From Bacillota bacterium (GTDB lineage: Bacteria; Bacillota; Clostridia; Christensenellales; UMGS416), in the NCBI GenBank assembly GCA_023422005.1, contig JAEZSC010000185.1, forward strand, positions 1-8,577: a stretch of 8,577 nucleotides of DNA. Reading direction: 5' to 3'. Of this stretch, positions 1-6,254 are shown piece by piece. The translations under genes and the position numbers were made by a program. The notes under the pieces were generated by a model, which had not been told where the DNA came from, searched no databases, and saw only the letters and a program-made list of their open reading frames with translations. Every line of letters begins with the position of its first letter. Position 1 is the first letter of the stretch.

Positions 1-23
1 GTCTTGGCGAATCGCCCCGACGC

Positions 24-52
24 TTGTAATTCCTGGTTGGCCGTTATATAGT
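24..52 (+). promoter_or_regulatory. Candidate sigma-A promoter of the first operon
   Basis: TTGTAA at 24-29 and TATAGT at 47-52 are separated by exactly 17 bp, matching 4/6 and 5/6 of the consensus hexamers. Transcription would begin near 59, about 37 nt before the ATG at 96. A short perfect inverted repeat, GGCGA-a-TCGCC at 6-16, lies just upstream and could be an operator half or chance. The promoter fits a compact operon running to 5344. It is called by eye only. Confidence 0.5.
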
Positions 53-95
53 GATAGTGTATCCTCGGGTGATTTATACAAACAGGAGGTCTCTC

Positions 96-683
96 ATGGC
101 CGATCATTTCAGGCTGGAAACCGTAACCAAGGAAGAAATCGTCGTCAAAAAACGCAAAGGGCTGTACAACCTGCTCTATGTGCTGCTGTGGTTTACGCTG
201 CTGGTGTGCGCCATCATCGCCGCGACCAACCTGATGGGCCTGATGAGCGGGAACCTGTCGCTGCCGGCCATCATCACGACGCTGGTGTTCGGCGGCTCGG
301 CTTGGCTGGGCTGGTGGGGCAAGGACCTCCTGCGCGTGGAATATGAATATTCGCTGACCAACGGCATCATGGACATTGCCCAGGTCATCAACAACCGCCG
401 CCGCAAGGAGGCGCTGAGCTTCCGCATGCGCGACGTGGAGATTCTGGCCCCCATCGACGACCCCAAACTGCATGGTTATGAGCAGCGCCCGGGCGTCAAG
501 AAGATCAAAGCCGTGTTAAACGCCGACAGCACGGTTTATTTCCTTTTCGTCAAAAAGGATGAGCAGCACTATCTGGTCTACATGGAGCCCAGCGAGGAGA
601 TGGTGCAGCTGATGCGCCGCATGAGGGACCGTTATCAGGGCCAGGCCGCGGCCCGCGCTTCCCAACAGGGAGCGCGCTCTTGA
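96..683 (+). CDS. Small two-helix membrane protein, DUF6106-like, function unknown
   Basis: The 195-residue product begins at the ATG at 96, chosen because AGGAGGT (84-90) sits 5 nt upstream. An in-frame GTG at 51 would add 15 residues but has no ribosome site and overlaps the promoter. A basic N-terminal segment (KKRK at 18-21) precedes two hydrophobic stretches at about 23-47 and 56-74, consistent with two membrane helices. The cytosolic part follows, with YEYSLTNG (83-90), a DIAQVINNRRRK segment (93-104) and a mixed alpha/beta C-terminus rich in Arg, Gln and Ala. The YEYxxTNGxxDI...RRRK pattern resembles what I recall of the clostridial DUF6106 family; this is memory, not a search. Its stop overlaps the next start (TTGA at 680-683), so it is probably translationally coupled to the cysteine desulfurase. 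No catalytic motif is visible, and a role cannot be assigned beyond membrane location. Confidence 0.85.
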   Translation: MADHFRLETVTKEEIVVKKRKGLYNLLYVLLWFTLLVCAIIAATNLMGLMSGNLSLPAIITTLVFGGSAWLGWWGKDLLRVEYEYSLTNGIMDIAQVINNRRRKEALSFRMRDVEILAPIDDPKLHGYEQRPGVKKIKAVLNADSTVYFLFVKKDEQHYLVYMEPSEEMVQLMRRMRDRYQGQAAARASQQGARS

Positions 684-1834
684 GCAGCTTCGACCGGCTG
701 TGCTATCTGGACAACAGCGCCACCACGCGGCCTTTTGATGAGGTCATTTCCGAGATGGCTGACGCCATGGCCGACGGATACTTCAACCCCTCGGCGGCCT
801 ACGCGCCGGCGCTGGCGGTGGAGGAGGAGCTGCAGCGAGCCAGAAGCGTGGTGCTGGGCGCGCTGGGCGGCGGGGGATCCGTCGTCTTTACGTCCGGCGG
901 CACCGAGGCCGACAACCTTGCTCTCTTTGGCGCTGCGGAGCGCCGCAAGGGCCGCGTCATCGTGAGCGCCATCGAGCATTCGGCGGTGGCCCAGGCAGCC
1001 TGCAAGCTGCGGGAGACCCATGAAGTCGTGACGCTGGACGTGGACCGCGGCGGCTATGTGGACGCCCAGGCATTGTATGACGCCGTAACCGCAGACACGG
1101 TGCTCGTGAGCATACAGCATGTCAACAACGAAACCGGCGCCGTGCAGGACATCGCAGAGCTGGCAGCCGCCGCCCACGACAAAAATCCTTCGGTCGTTTT
1201 CCACAGCGACGGCGTGCAGGCCTTCCTGCGGGTGCCGCTGAACTGCGCGGCGGCCGGCGTGGACCTCTACAGCGTCAGCGCCCACAAGGTGCACGGCCCC
1301 AAAGGCGTAGGAGCCTTGTTCGTGCGCCAGGGCGTCAAGCTGCTGCCCCAGGCCCACGGCGGCGGCCAGGAGAGCGGCCTGCGCAGCGGCACCGAGAACG
1401 TGCCGGCCATCCTGGGATTCGCGAAGGCCGTGGAGCTGTGCTGTAGGGATATGGAGCAGGCCAACGCGCGCATGATGGCGCAAAAGCTGCGGCTGGCCGA
1501 GGGCTTGGGTGCCATCGAGCGCACCGCTGTCAACGGCCCGCTGCCCCGCGACGGCGCGCCCCACATATTGAACATGAGCTTTGACGGCATCAAGGGCGAA
1601 GTGCTGATGCGGGCCTTGAGCGACGAGGGCATCTATGTATCCATGGGTTCGGCATGCAGCGCGCGCCTCAACAAGCCCAGCTATACGCTGAGCGCCATGG
1701 GCGTGGAGTTTTGGCGCGTCAAGGGCGCCGTGCGCTTAAGCCTGGGGCGCTTCAATGACGACGAGGACATCGAACGCACCATCGAGGCGACGCGGGCGCA
1801 GGTGAAGCGCTTGCGCACCTTTGTGAGGAGATAA
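680..1834 (+). CDS. Cysteine desulfurase (NifS/IscS class, NifZ-like partner of ThiI)
   Basis: This is a PLP-dependent class V aminotransferase-fold enzyme of 384 residues. It converts cysteine to alanine and holds the sulfur as a persulfide. The start is a TTG at 680 with GGGAG (668-672) 7 nt upstream, overlapping the previous stop. Visible signatures are the N-terminal YLDNSATT (9-16), TSGGTEAD (71-78) for PLP phosphate binding, the PLP-stacking His100 in IEHSA, the Schiff-base Lys203 in SAHKVHGPKG, an RSGTEN motif, and the catalytic Cys326 in GSACSA. Length is normal for the family. Because thiI begins 7 nt after the stop, the likely sulfur acceptor is ThiI, as for NifZ-ThiI in Bacillus subtilis. 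No iscU, iscR or other Fe-S assembly gene is adjacent, which argues against a main Fe-S cluster role. The family assignment is firm; the specific partner is inferred from context. Confidence 0.95.
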   Translation: MSSFDRLCYLDNSATTRPFDEVISEMADAMADGYFNPSAAYAPALAVEEELQRARSVVLGALGGGGSVVFTSGGTEADNLALFGAAERRKGRVIVSAIEHSAVAQAACKLRETHEVVTLDVDRGGYVDAQALYDAVTADTVLVSIQHVNNETGAVQDIAELAAAAHDKNPSVVFHSDGVQAFLRVPLNCAAAGVDLYSVSAHKVHGPKGVGALFVRQGVKLLPQAHGGGQESGLRSGTENVPAILGFAKAVELCCRDMEQANARMMAQKLRLAEGLGAIERTAVNGPLPRDGAPHILNMSFDGIKGEVLMRALSDEGIYVSMGSACSARLNKPSYTLSAMGVEFWRVKGAVRLSLGRFNDDEDIERTIEATRAQVKRLRTFVRR

Positions 1835-1841
1835 CAAGATC

Positions 1842-3059
1842 ATGGCTGACCTGCTGCTCATACGCTACGGCGAGATCCATTTGAAGGGCCAGAACCGGCC
1901 TTTTTTTGAACGCCAACTGATGAAGAACATCCTGGCGGCGGCCACGGCGGTGTGCCCCTGTGAGCTCATGCGTGACCAGGGGCGCTTCCTGCTGCGGGGC
2001 TATGCCCCGGAGCGCACAGAAGAACTGCTGCGGGCGGTGAACCGCGTGTTCGGCGTGCACAGCGCCAGCCCGGCCACCGAGTGCGAGCCGACCTTGGAGG
2101 CCATCGAGGCCACGGCGCTGCGGGTCATGGAGGCTGAGCGCCCCAATGGCGGCACCTTCAAGGTGGACGCCCGCCGATCGGACAAAGCCTTCCCGCTGAC
2201 GTCGCCGGAGCTGGCGCGGGCGCTGGGGGCCAAACTGCTTGCCAACCGCCGCAACCTGAGTGTGGACGTGCATGACCCGTCCTTCCGCCTGTATGTGGAG
2301 GTGCGGGAGAAAGCCTACATCTACACGCGCTTTGAGAGCGGTGCCGGCGGAATGCCCACGGGCACCGGCGGCCGCGTGATGCTGCTGCTAAGCGGCGGCA
2401 TCGACAGCCCCGTGGCCGGCTATCTGCTGGCCAAAAGAGGAGTGGAGCTCGAAGCGGTCTATTTCCACAGCCCGCCCCACACCGGCGAGCGCGCCCAGCG
2501 CAAGGTGGAGGATCTGGCCCGTGTGCTGGCCGGCTGCTGCGGCGGCGTTCGTTTGCACGTGGTGCGCTTCACCGACGTGCAGGAGAAGCTGTACACCGAC
2601 TGCCGGCCGGATTATCTGACCATCCTCATGCGCCGCTTCATGATGCGCATCGCCCAGCGCCTGGCCCGCCAGACCGGCTGCGAGGCGCTGGCCACCGGGG
2701 AGAACCTGGGCCAGGTGGCCAGCCAGACGCTGCAGAGCCTGGCCTGCACCGACGCCGTGTGCCAAATGCCGGTGTTCCGGCCGCTGATCGCTCATGACAA
2801 GGTTGAGATCATACATCAGGCCCGCGCCATTGGCACCTATGAGACGTCGATCCTGCCCTATGAGGACTGCTGCACGGTGTTCGTGCCCCGCCATCCCGTC
2901 ACCCGGCCAAAGCTGGCCGAGGCGGAGCGCGCCGAGGCGGAGCTGGATATCGACGCCATGTGCCAAGCCTGCGCAGTCGAGCGGGTGACCATCGGCGCGC
3001 ACGGTGTCATTTCCCGGGAAATGTTCGGGGATCTGGACGAAAGAGAGGAGCTATTGTGA
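1842..3059 (+). CDS. thiI: tRNA 4-thiouridine synthase ThiI, without rhodanese domain
   Basis: ThiI adenylates uridine 8 of tRNA and replaces its oxygen with sulfur to make 4-thiouridine; it has also been linked to thiamine thiazole synthesis. The 405-residue protein opens with the family's LLIRYGEIHLKGQNRP segment (about 5-20), then a ferredoxin-like plus THUMP RNA-binding region to about 170. The PP-loop pyrophosphatase domain follows, with SGGIDSP beginning at Ser184. PYEDCCTVFVP carries Cys343 and Cys344, the region of the catalytic cysteine that receives sulfur. It ends after this domain, so it lacks the C-terminal rhodanese domain of the longer enterobacterial enzyme; sulfur should come directly from the desulfurase encoded upstream. 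GAGGAG (1825-1830) lies 11 nt before the ATG. An extra CQAC pair (Cys374, Cys377) occurs near the C-terminus. The stop overlaps the helicase start. The assignment is secure; participation in thiamine synthesis is uncertain. Confidence 0.97.
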   Translation: MADLLLIRYGEIHLKGQNRPFFERQLMKNILAAATAVCPCELMRDQGRFLLRGYAPERTEELLRAVNRVFGVHSASPATECEPTLEAIEATALRVMEAERPNGGTFKVDARRSDKAFPLTSPELARALGAKLLANRRNLSVDVHDPSFRLYVEVREKAYIYTRFESGAGGMPTGTGGRVMLLLSGGIDSPVAGYLLAKRGVELEAVYFHSPPHTGERAQRKVEDLARVLAGCCGGVRLHVVRFTDVQEKLYTDCRPDYLTILMRRFMMRIAQRLARQTGCEALATGENLGQVASQTLQSLACTDAVCQMPVFRPLIAHDKVEIIHQARAIGTYETSILPYEDCCTVFVPRHPVTRPKLAEAERAEAELDIDAMCQACAVERVTIGAHGVISREMFGDLDEREELL

Positions 3060-5344
3060 ACCTGACGCAATGGCTGGAACGCTTCCGAGACGACCCGGCG
3101 GCGGCAAAGAACATCAGCTTTTGGCATACGACGCCGGCGCGCCCGGCGCGTTATGAGCCCTTCCCCGAATGGCTTGACCAGCGGGTGGCAGACGCGCTCA
3201 AGCGCCGTGGCATCTGGCAGCTGTACTGCCACCAGCGCGCCGCGGTGGACCTTTCCCGTCAGGGGCGTAACGTAACCGTGGTGACGCCCACGGCCAGCGG
3301 CAAGACGCTGTGCTACAACCTGCCGGTGTTGAGCCGTATTCTGGAGGACCCCACAGCCCGGGCCATCTATCTCTTCCCGACCAAGGCACTGGCCGCCGAC
3401 CAGGTCAGCGAGCTCTACGAGTTGGTGGGCGAGGCGGGGCTGGACGTAAAGACCTTCACCTACGACGGCGACACGCCGCCGGCCGCCCGCAAGGCCGTGC
3501 GCACCGCCGGCCACATCGTGGTGACCAACCCGGACATGCTGCACAGCGGCATACTGCCCCACCACACCAAGTGGGTCAAACTCTTTGAAAACCTGCAATA
3601 CATCGTCATCGACGAGGTGCACACCTACCGCGGCGTGTTCGGCAGCCATCTGGCCAACGTGCTGCGCCGCCTCAAGCGCATCTGCGAGTTTTACGGCTCC
3701 CATCCGCAGTTCATCTGCTGTTCGGCCACCATCGCGAACCCCCAGGAGCTGGCCCAGCAGATCACCGGCGTGGACATGGCGCTGGTGGACGACAACGGCG
3801 CGCCCCAGGGCGAGCGGCACTTCATCTTCTATAACCCGCCGGTCGTCAACGAGCAGCTGGGCATCCGCGCCAGCTCCGTGCAGGAGGCCCGGCGCGTGGC
3901 CGCCAACCTGATCGTCAATGGCATTTCCACGATCACCTTTGCCCGCAGCCGCGTGGCCATGGAGGTGCTCACCAGCCATCTGAAAGAGCTGGTGCGAGGC
4001 AAGCTGGGAGACAGCAATCTGGTGCGCGGCTATCGCGGCGGCTATCTGCCCACCGAGCGCCGCGCCATAGAGCGCGGCTTGAGGGAGGGATCGGTGCGCG
4101 GCGTTGTGAGCACCAACGCCCTGGAGCTGGGCATCGACATCGGCTCTCTGGACGCCTGCGTGCTGTGTGGCTATCCGGGCACGGTGGCCAGCACGTGGCA
4201 GCAGAGCGGCCGTGCCGGCCGCCGCCAGGGCGTGTCGGCCACGGTGTTCATTGCCAATTCCAGCCCGCTGAACCAGTTCATGATGAAGCACCCGGAATAC
4301 TTCCTCTCCCGGCCGCCGGAGCACGGCCTCATCAACCCGGACAACCTGTATATCCTGCTGAGCCACATCAAGTGCGCGGCCTTTGAGCTGAGCTTCCAGG
4401 ACGGGGAGACCTACGGCGGCCGCGAGCAGGGGGAGATCCTGCACTTCCTGGAGGACGCCGGCATCCTGCGCCACGTGGGGCCGGTGTGGCACTGGTCCGC
4501 GGAGGAATTCCCGGCCAACGAGATCGGCCTGCGCAGCGCCAGCAATGAGAACTTCATCATCGTGGACGTGAGCCAGCCCAGCCACCGCGTCATCGGCGAG
4601 ATGGACCGCTACGCCGCGCCGATGCTGCTCCACGACGAGGCGATCTATCTGCACGAGGGCCAGCAGTATCAGGTGGAGAAGCTGGACTTCCCCAACAAGA
4701 AGGCCTATGTGAAGTCTGTGGACGTAGAATACTACACCGACGCGGACCTGTCGGTCAATTTGCGCGTGCTGGATTGTATCAAGAGTGCCCAAAGCACCGC
4801 CGTGGCGGAGCGCAACTGGGGCGAAGTGCTGGTCACCAGCCTGGTGACGATCTTCAAGAAGATGCGCCTGGAGACCCATGAGAACATCGGCTGGGGCAAA
4901 GTGCACCTGCCGGAGCTGGAGATGCACACCACGGCCTACTGGATGAGCATGGACGAGGGGCTGTTCCGCCGTTACGGAGCGGATGCTCTGGAGGGCGGCA
5001 TGCTGGGCATCGCCAACCTGATCAGCAACATCGCGCCGGTCTATCTGATGTGCGACCCCCGGGACATCTCGGTGTTCCCGCAGGCGAAATCTCCGTATAC
5101 CGGTAAGCCAACCATTTACATCTATGACACGATACCCGGAGGCATGGGCCTGAGCGAGAAGCTTTTCGACATGCACGCCGACGTGCTGGCCGAGTGCGCC
5201 CGCATGGTGCGCGAATGCCCGTGCCCCGCCGGGTGCCCTTCCTGCGTGGGCCCTGACGGCTCGGACAAGCGCGTGGTGCTCAAAATACTCGATGAGTTGT
5301 GCACGCAGGCAACGCGGGATAGTGGCGCCGCGGCGCCGCTATAA
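3056..5344 (+). CDS. mrfA: MrfA/YprA-type DEVH-box DNA repair helicase
   Basis: This is a superfamily 2 helicase of 762 residues, about the length of Bacillus subtilis MrfA (YprA). There MrfA acts with the exonuclease MrfB in repair of mitomycin C damage. The GTG at 3056 was chosen because AGAGGAG (3044-3050) lies 5 nt upstream and the start overlaps the thiI stop as GTGA. An open frame extends 32 codons further upstream inside thiI, without support. Motifs in order: a CHQR Q-like motif, Walker A TPTASGKT (77-84, Lys83), DEVH (186-189), SAT (223-225), TNALELGID (353-361) and QQSGRAGRR (382-390). The C-terminus from about 624 matches the MrfA Zn-binding (MZB/DUF1998) region, with IPGGMG and the cysteine set C721, C723, C727 and C730. 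All core motifs are intact. Being last in a tRNA-thiolation operon is the odd point, since its expected partner is encoded separately at 6255. Confidence 0.93.
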   Translation: MNLTQWLERFRDDPAAAKNISFWHTTPARPARYEPFPEWLDQRVADALKRRGIWQLYCHQRAAVDLSRQGRNVTVVTPTASGKTLCYNLPVLSRILEDPTARAIYLFPTKALAADQVSELYELVGEAGLDVKTFTYDGDTPPAARKAVRTAGHIVVTNPDMLHSGILPHHTKWVKLFENLQYIVIDEVHTYRGVFGSHLANVLRRLKRICEFYGSHPQFICCSATIANPQELAQQITGVDMALVDDNGAPQGERHFIFYNPPVVNEQLGIRASSVQEARRVAANLIVNGISTITFARSRVAMEVLTSHLKELVRGKLGDSNLVRGYRGGYLPTERRAIERGLREGSVRGVVSTNALELGIDIGSLDACVLCGYPGTVASTWQQSGRAGRRQGVSATVFIANSSPLNQFMMKHPEYFLSRPPEHGLINPDNLYILLSHIKCAAFELSFQDGETYGGREQGEILHFLEDAGILRHVGPVWHWSAEEFPANEIGLRSASNENFIIVDVSQPSHRVIGEMDRYAAPMLLHDEAIYLHEGQQYQVEKLDFPNKKAYVKSVDVEYYTDADLSVNLRVLDCIKSAQSTAVAERNWGEVLVTSLVTIFKKMRLETHENIGWGKVHLPELEMHTTAYWMSMDEGLFRRYGADALEGGMLGIANLISNIAPVYLMCDPRDISVFPQAKSPYTGKPTIYIYDTIPGGMGLSEKLFDMHADVLAECARMVRECPCPAGCPSCVGPDGSDKRVVLKILDELCTQATRDSGAAAPL

Positions 5345-5356
5345 GAGCGTTGCCGG

Positions 5357-5372
5357 TCGACGCATGCGTCGA
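5357..5372. repeat. 16-bp perfect palindrome in the mrfA-HAD spacer
   Basis: TCGACGCATGCGTCGA reads the same on both strands, 13 bp after the helicase stop. Perfect symmetry with no loop suits a dimeric DNA-binding protein better than an RNA hairpin, although the RNA could also fold. It has no following T-run, so it is not a classical terminator. No second copy was noticed in the window. Confidence 0.7.
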
Positions 5373-5384
5373 GCCAGGATGCAG

Positions 5385-5412
5385 GGCCGAGCAGGGGCCG
5401 AAGGCCCCGGCC
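5385..5412. repeat. Compound GC-rich inverted repeat in the mrfA-HAD spacer
   Basis: GGGGCC (5394-5399) and GGCCCC (5403-5408) flank a GAA loop. Outside them GGCCG (5385-5389) can pair with CGGCC (5408-5412), leaving AGCA as a bulge and competing for one base (5408). An RNA from here would form a stable GC-rich stem. No U-tract follows, so termination here is unlikely. Confidence 0.55.
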
Positions 5413-5416
5413 AGGC

Positions 5417-5438
5417 ATCGCCGTCGTTAGACGGCGAT
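5417..5438. repeat. 9-bp perfect stem with GTTA loop before the HAD gene
   Basis: ATCGCCGTC (5417-5425) and GACGGCGAT (5430-5438) are exact inverted repeats around a 4-nt loop. The stem ends 18 nt before the HAD ribosome site (5457-5462). The following sequence is an A-tract (5451-5457), not a T-tract, so it is not a + strand terminator. It could stabilise or process the message, or be a regulator site. Confidence 0.7.
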
Positions 5439-5468
5439 CAGATGTATGACAAAAAAAGGAGAGACTCC

Positions 5469-6176
5469 GTGCGATATCAGGCGGTCCTCTTCGACGTCGG
5501 CGATACGCTGGTGAATTACTGGCCCAACTACGCGCAGATGTATTCCGACCGGCTGCGCACCCTGGGCTTTGCCGTGGAGGGAGACCTGCCGTCCGTCGTG
5601 TCCAGGGCTATCTACCGTGCCGGAGGAGAGCAAACCCGCAAGGAACAGGCTGGTGCGCCGCGCATGGACGACCGGGCTTTTTTCCGCATGCTGGACGCGG
5701 CGGCACTGGATTGCCTGACCCCCGCGCCGCCCAACCGCGAAGAGCTGCTGGACCGCCTGGAGAGCATCGAACTGCCCAAACAGCAGATGCGGGTCATCGA
5801 CGGCGTTTTTTCGACACTGCAGGAGCTAAAGGAACGAGGGTATCGGCTGGCCATTGTGTCCAACCACCACGCGGCGCTGCTGGATTTTCTGCGCGAGCAG
5901 GGGCTGGCGCGGTATTTCGAATCGATTATCATCTCCGCCCTGGTAGGCGTGGAGAAGCCCAACGTGCGCATCATGGAGCTGGCGCTGGAGCAGCTGGAGC
6001 TACCGGCGGATCAATGCCTGTATGTGGGTGACCATCCGCTGGACGTGCTGTGCGCCAAGGCCGCCGGCATGGATATGGCGTGGATAGCCCCTGCAGACGA
6101 AATGCTGCCCGCCGACGTTCCCCATCGGGAGAATTACCGCATCTCATCGGTCACAGAGGTGACGGCTTTGCTGTAA
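5469..6176 (+). CDS. HAD-superfamily hydrolase (subfamily IA type), probable phosphatase
   Basis: A soluble 235-residue haloacid dehalogenase-fold protein, expected to remove phosphate from a small molecule through an aspartyl-phosphate intermediate. The GTG at 5469 is preferred because AGGAGA (5457-5462) lies 6 nt upstream and the core strand begins almost at once. An in-frame ATG at 5442 would add nine charged residues and lacks a clear ribosome site. Motif I is LFDVGDTLV with nucleophile Asp9 and general acid Asp12. A helical cap insert spans about 16-115, as in subfamily I. Motif II is Ser131 in IVSNHH, motif III Lys163 in GVEKPN, and motif IV Gly187-Asp188 with Asp192 in YVGDHPLD. All catalytic positions are present. 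Substrate cannot be read from sequence. It lies between the two mrf genes, separated from mrfA by 124 bp and followed by a probable terminator, so it most likely ends the upstream transcript. Confidence 0.9.
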   Translation: MRYQAVLFDVGDTLVNYWPNYAQMYSDRLRTLGFAVEGDLPSVVSRAIYRAGGEQTRKEQAGAPRMDDRAFFRMLDAAALDCLTPAPPNREELLDRLESIELPKQQMRVIDGVFSTLQELKERGYRLAIVSNHHAALLDFLREQGLARYFESIIISALVGVEKPNVRIMELALEQLELPADQCLYVGDHPLDVLCAKAAGMDMAWIAPADEMLPADVPHRENYRISSVTEVTALL

Positions 6177-6208
6177 GCCGGCTTTAGCGCGGTCTTTTTT
6201 CGTTTTTT
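6177..6208 (+). terminator. Probable intrinsic terminator after the HAD gene
   Basis: Immediately after the TAA, GCCGGC (6177-6182) can pair with GC (6187-6188) and CGGT (6190-6193), leaving G6189 bulged and a TTTA loop. The stem is followed by CTTTTTT, CG and a second run of six T. A competing hairpin, CGGCTT (6163-6168) with AAGCCG (6175-6180), overlaps the end of the gene. The stem is modest but the T-tracts are strong, and a new promoter follows, so termination is plausible. Confidence 0.55.
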
Positions 6209-6219
6209 CCGGAATGGAT

Positions 6220-6248
6220 TTGAATAACACATTGCTCATTGGTATAAT
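6220..6248 (+). promoter_or_regulatory. Strong sigma-A promoter of mrfB
   Basis: TTGAAT (6220-6225) and a perfect TATAAT (6243-6248) are spaced 17 bp apart, downstream of a T-rich tract (6195-6208). Usual spacing from the -10 puts transcription start at about 6254-6256, which coincides with the ATG at 6255. The message would then have essentially no 5' leader. It is the best promoter match seen in the window. Confidence 0.75.
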
Positions 6249-6254
6249 ATTGAC

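Noticed and set aside
51..95. Upstream GTG start for the first membrane protein
   Set aside because: It lacks a ribosome site and overlaps the promoter -10 element; the ATG at 96 has AGGAGGT at ideal spacing.
635..1564. Minus-strand open frame of 309 codons opposite the cysteine desulfurase
   Set aside because: The composition is that of an antisense shadow and the + strand gene has a complete catalytic set.
2858..5176. Very long open frame on the minus strand opposite the helicase (772 codons)
   Set aside because: It is opposite a gene with all SF2 helicase motifs intact. The translation is low-complexity, rich in His, Val, Ala, Gln and Gly, with no recognisable domain. GC-rich coding strands commonly leave such antisense frames open.
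5292..5468. N-terminal extension of the HAD protein through the structured spacer
   Set aside because: The frame is open but starts inside the helicase gene, runs through palindromes and gives Arg/Gly-rich sequence unlike the HAD family; the GTG at 5469 has a good ribosome site.
6209..6254. LexA/DinR-type SOS box upstream of mrfB
   Set aside because: I looked for a GAAC-4-GTTC symmetric site here and upstream of the first operon and did not see one.
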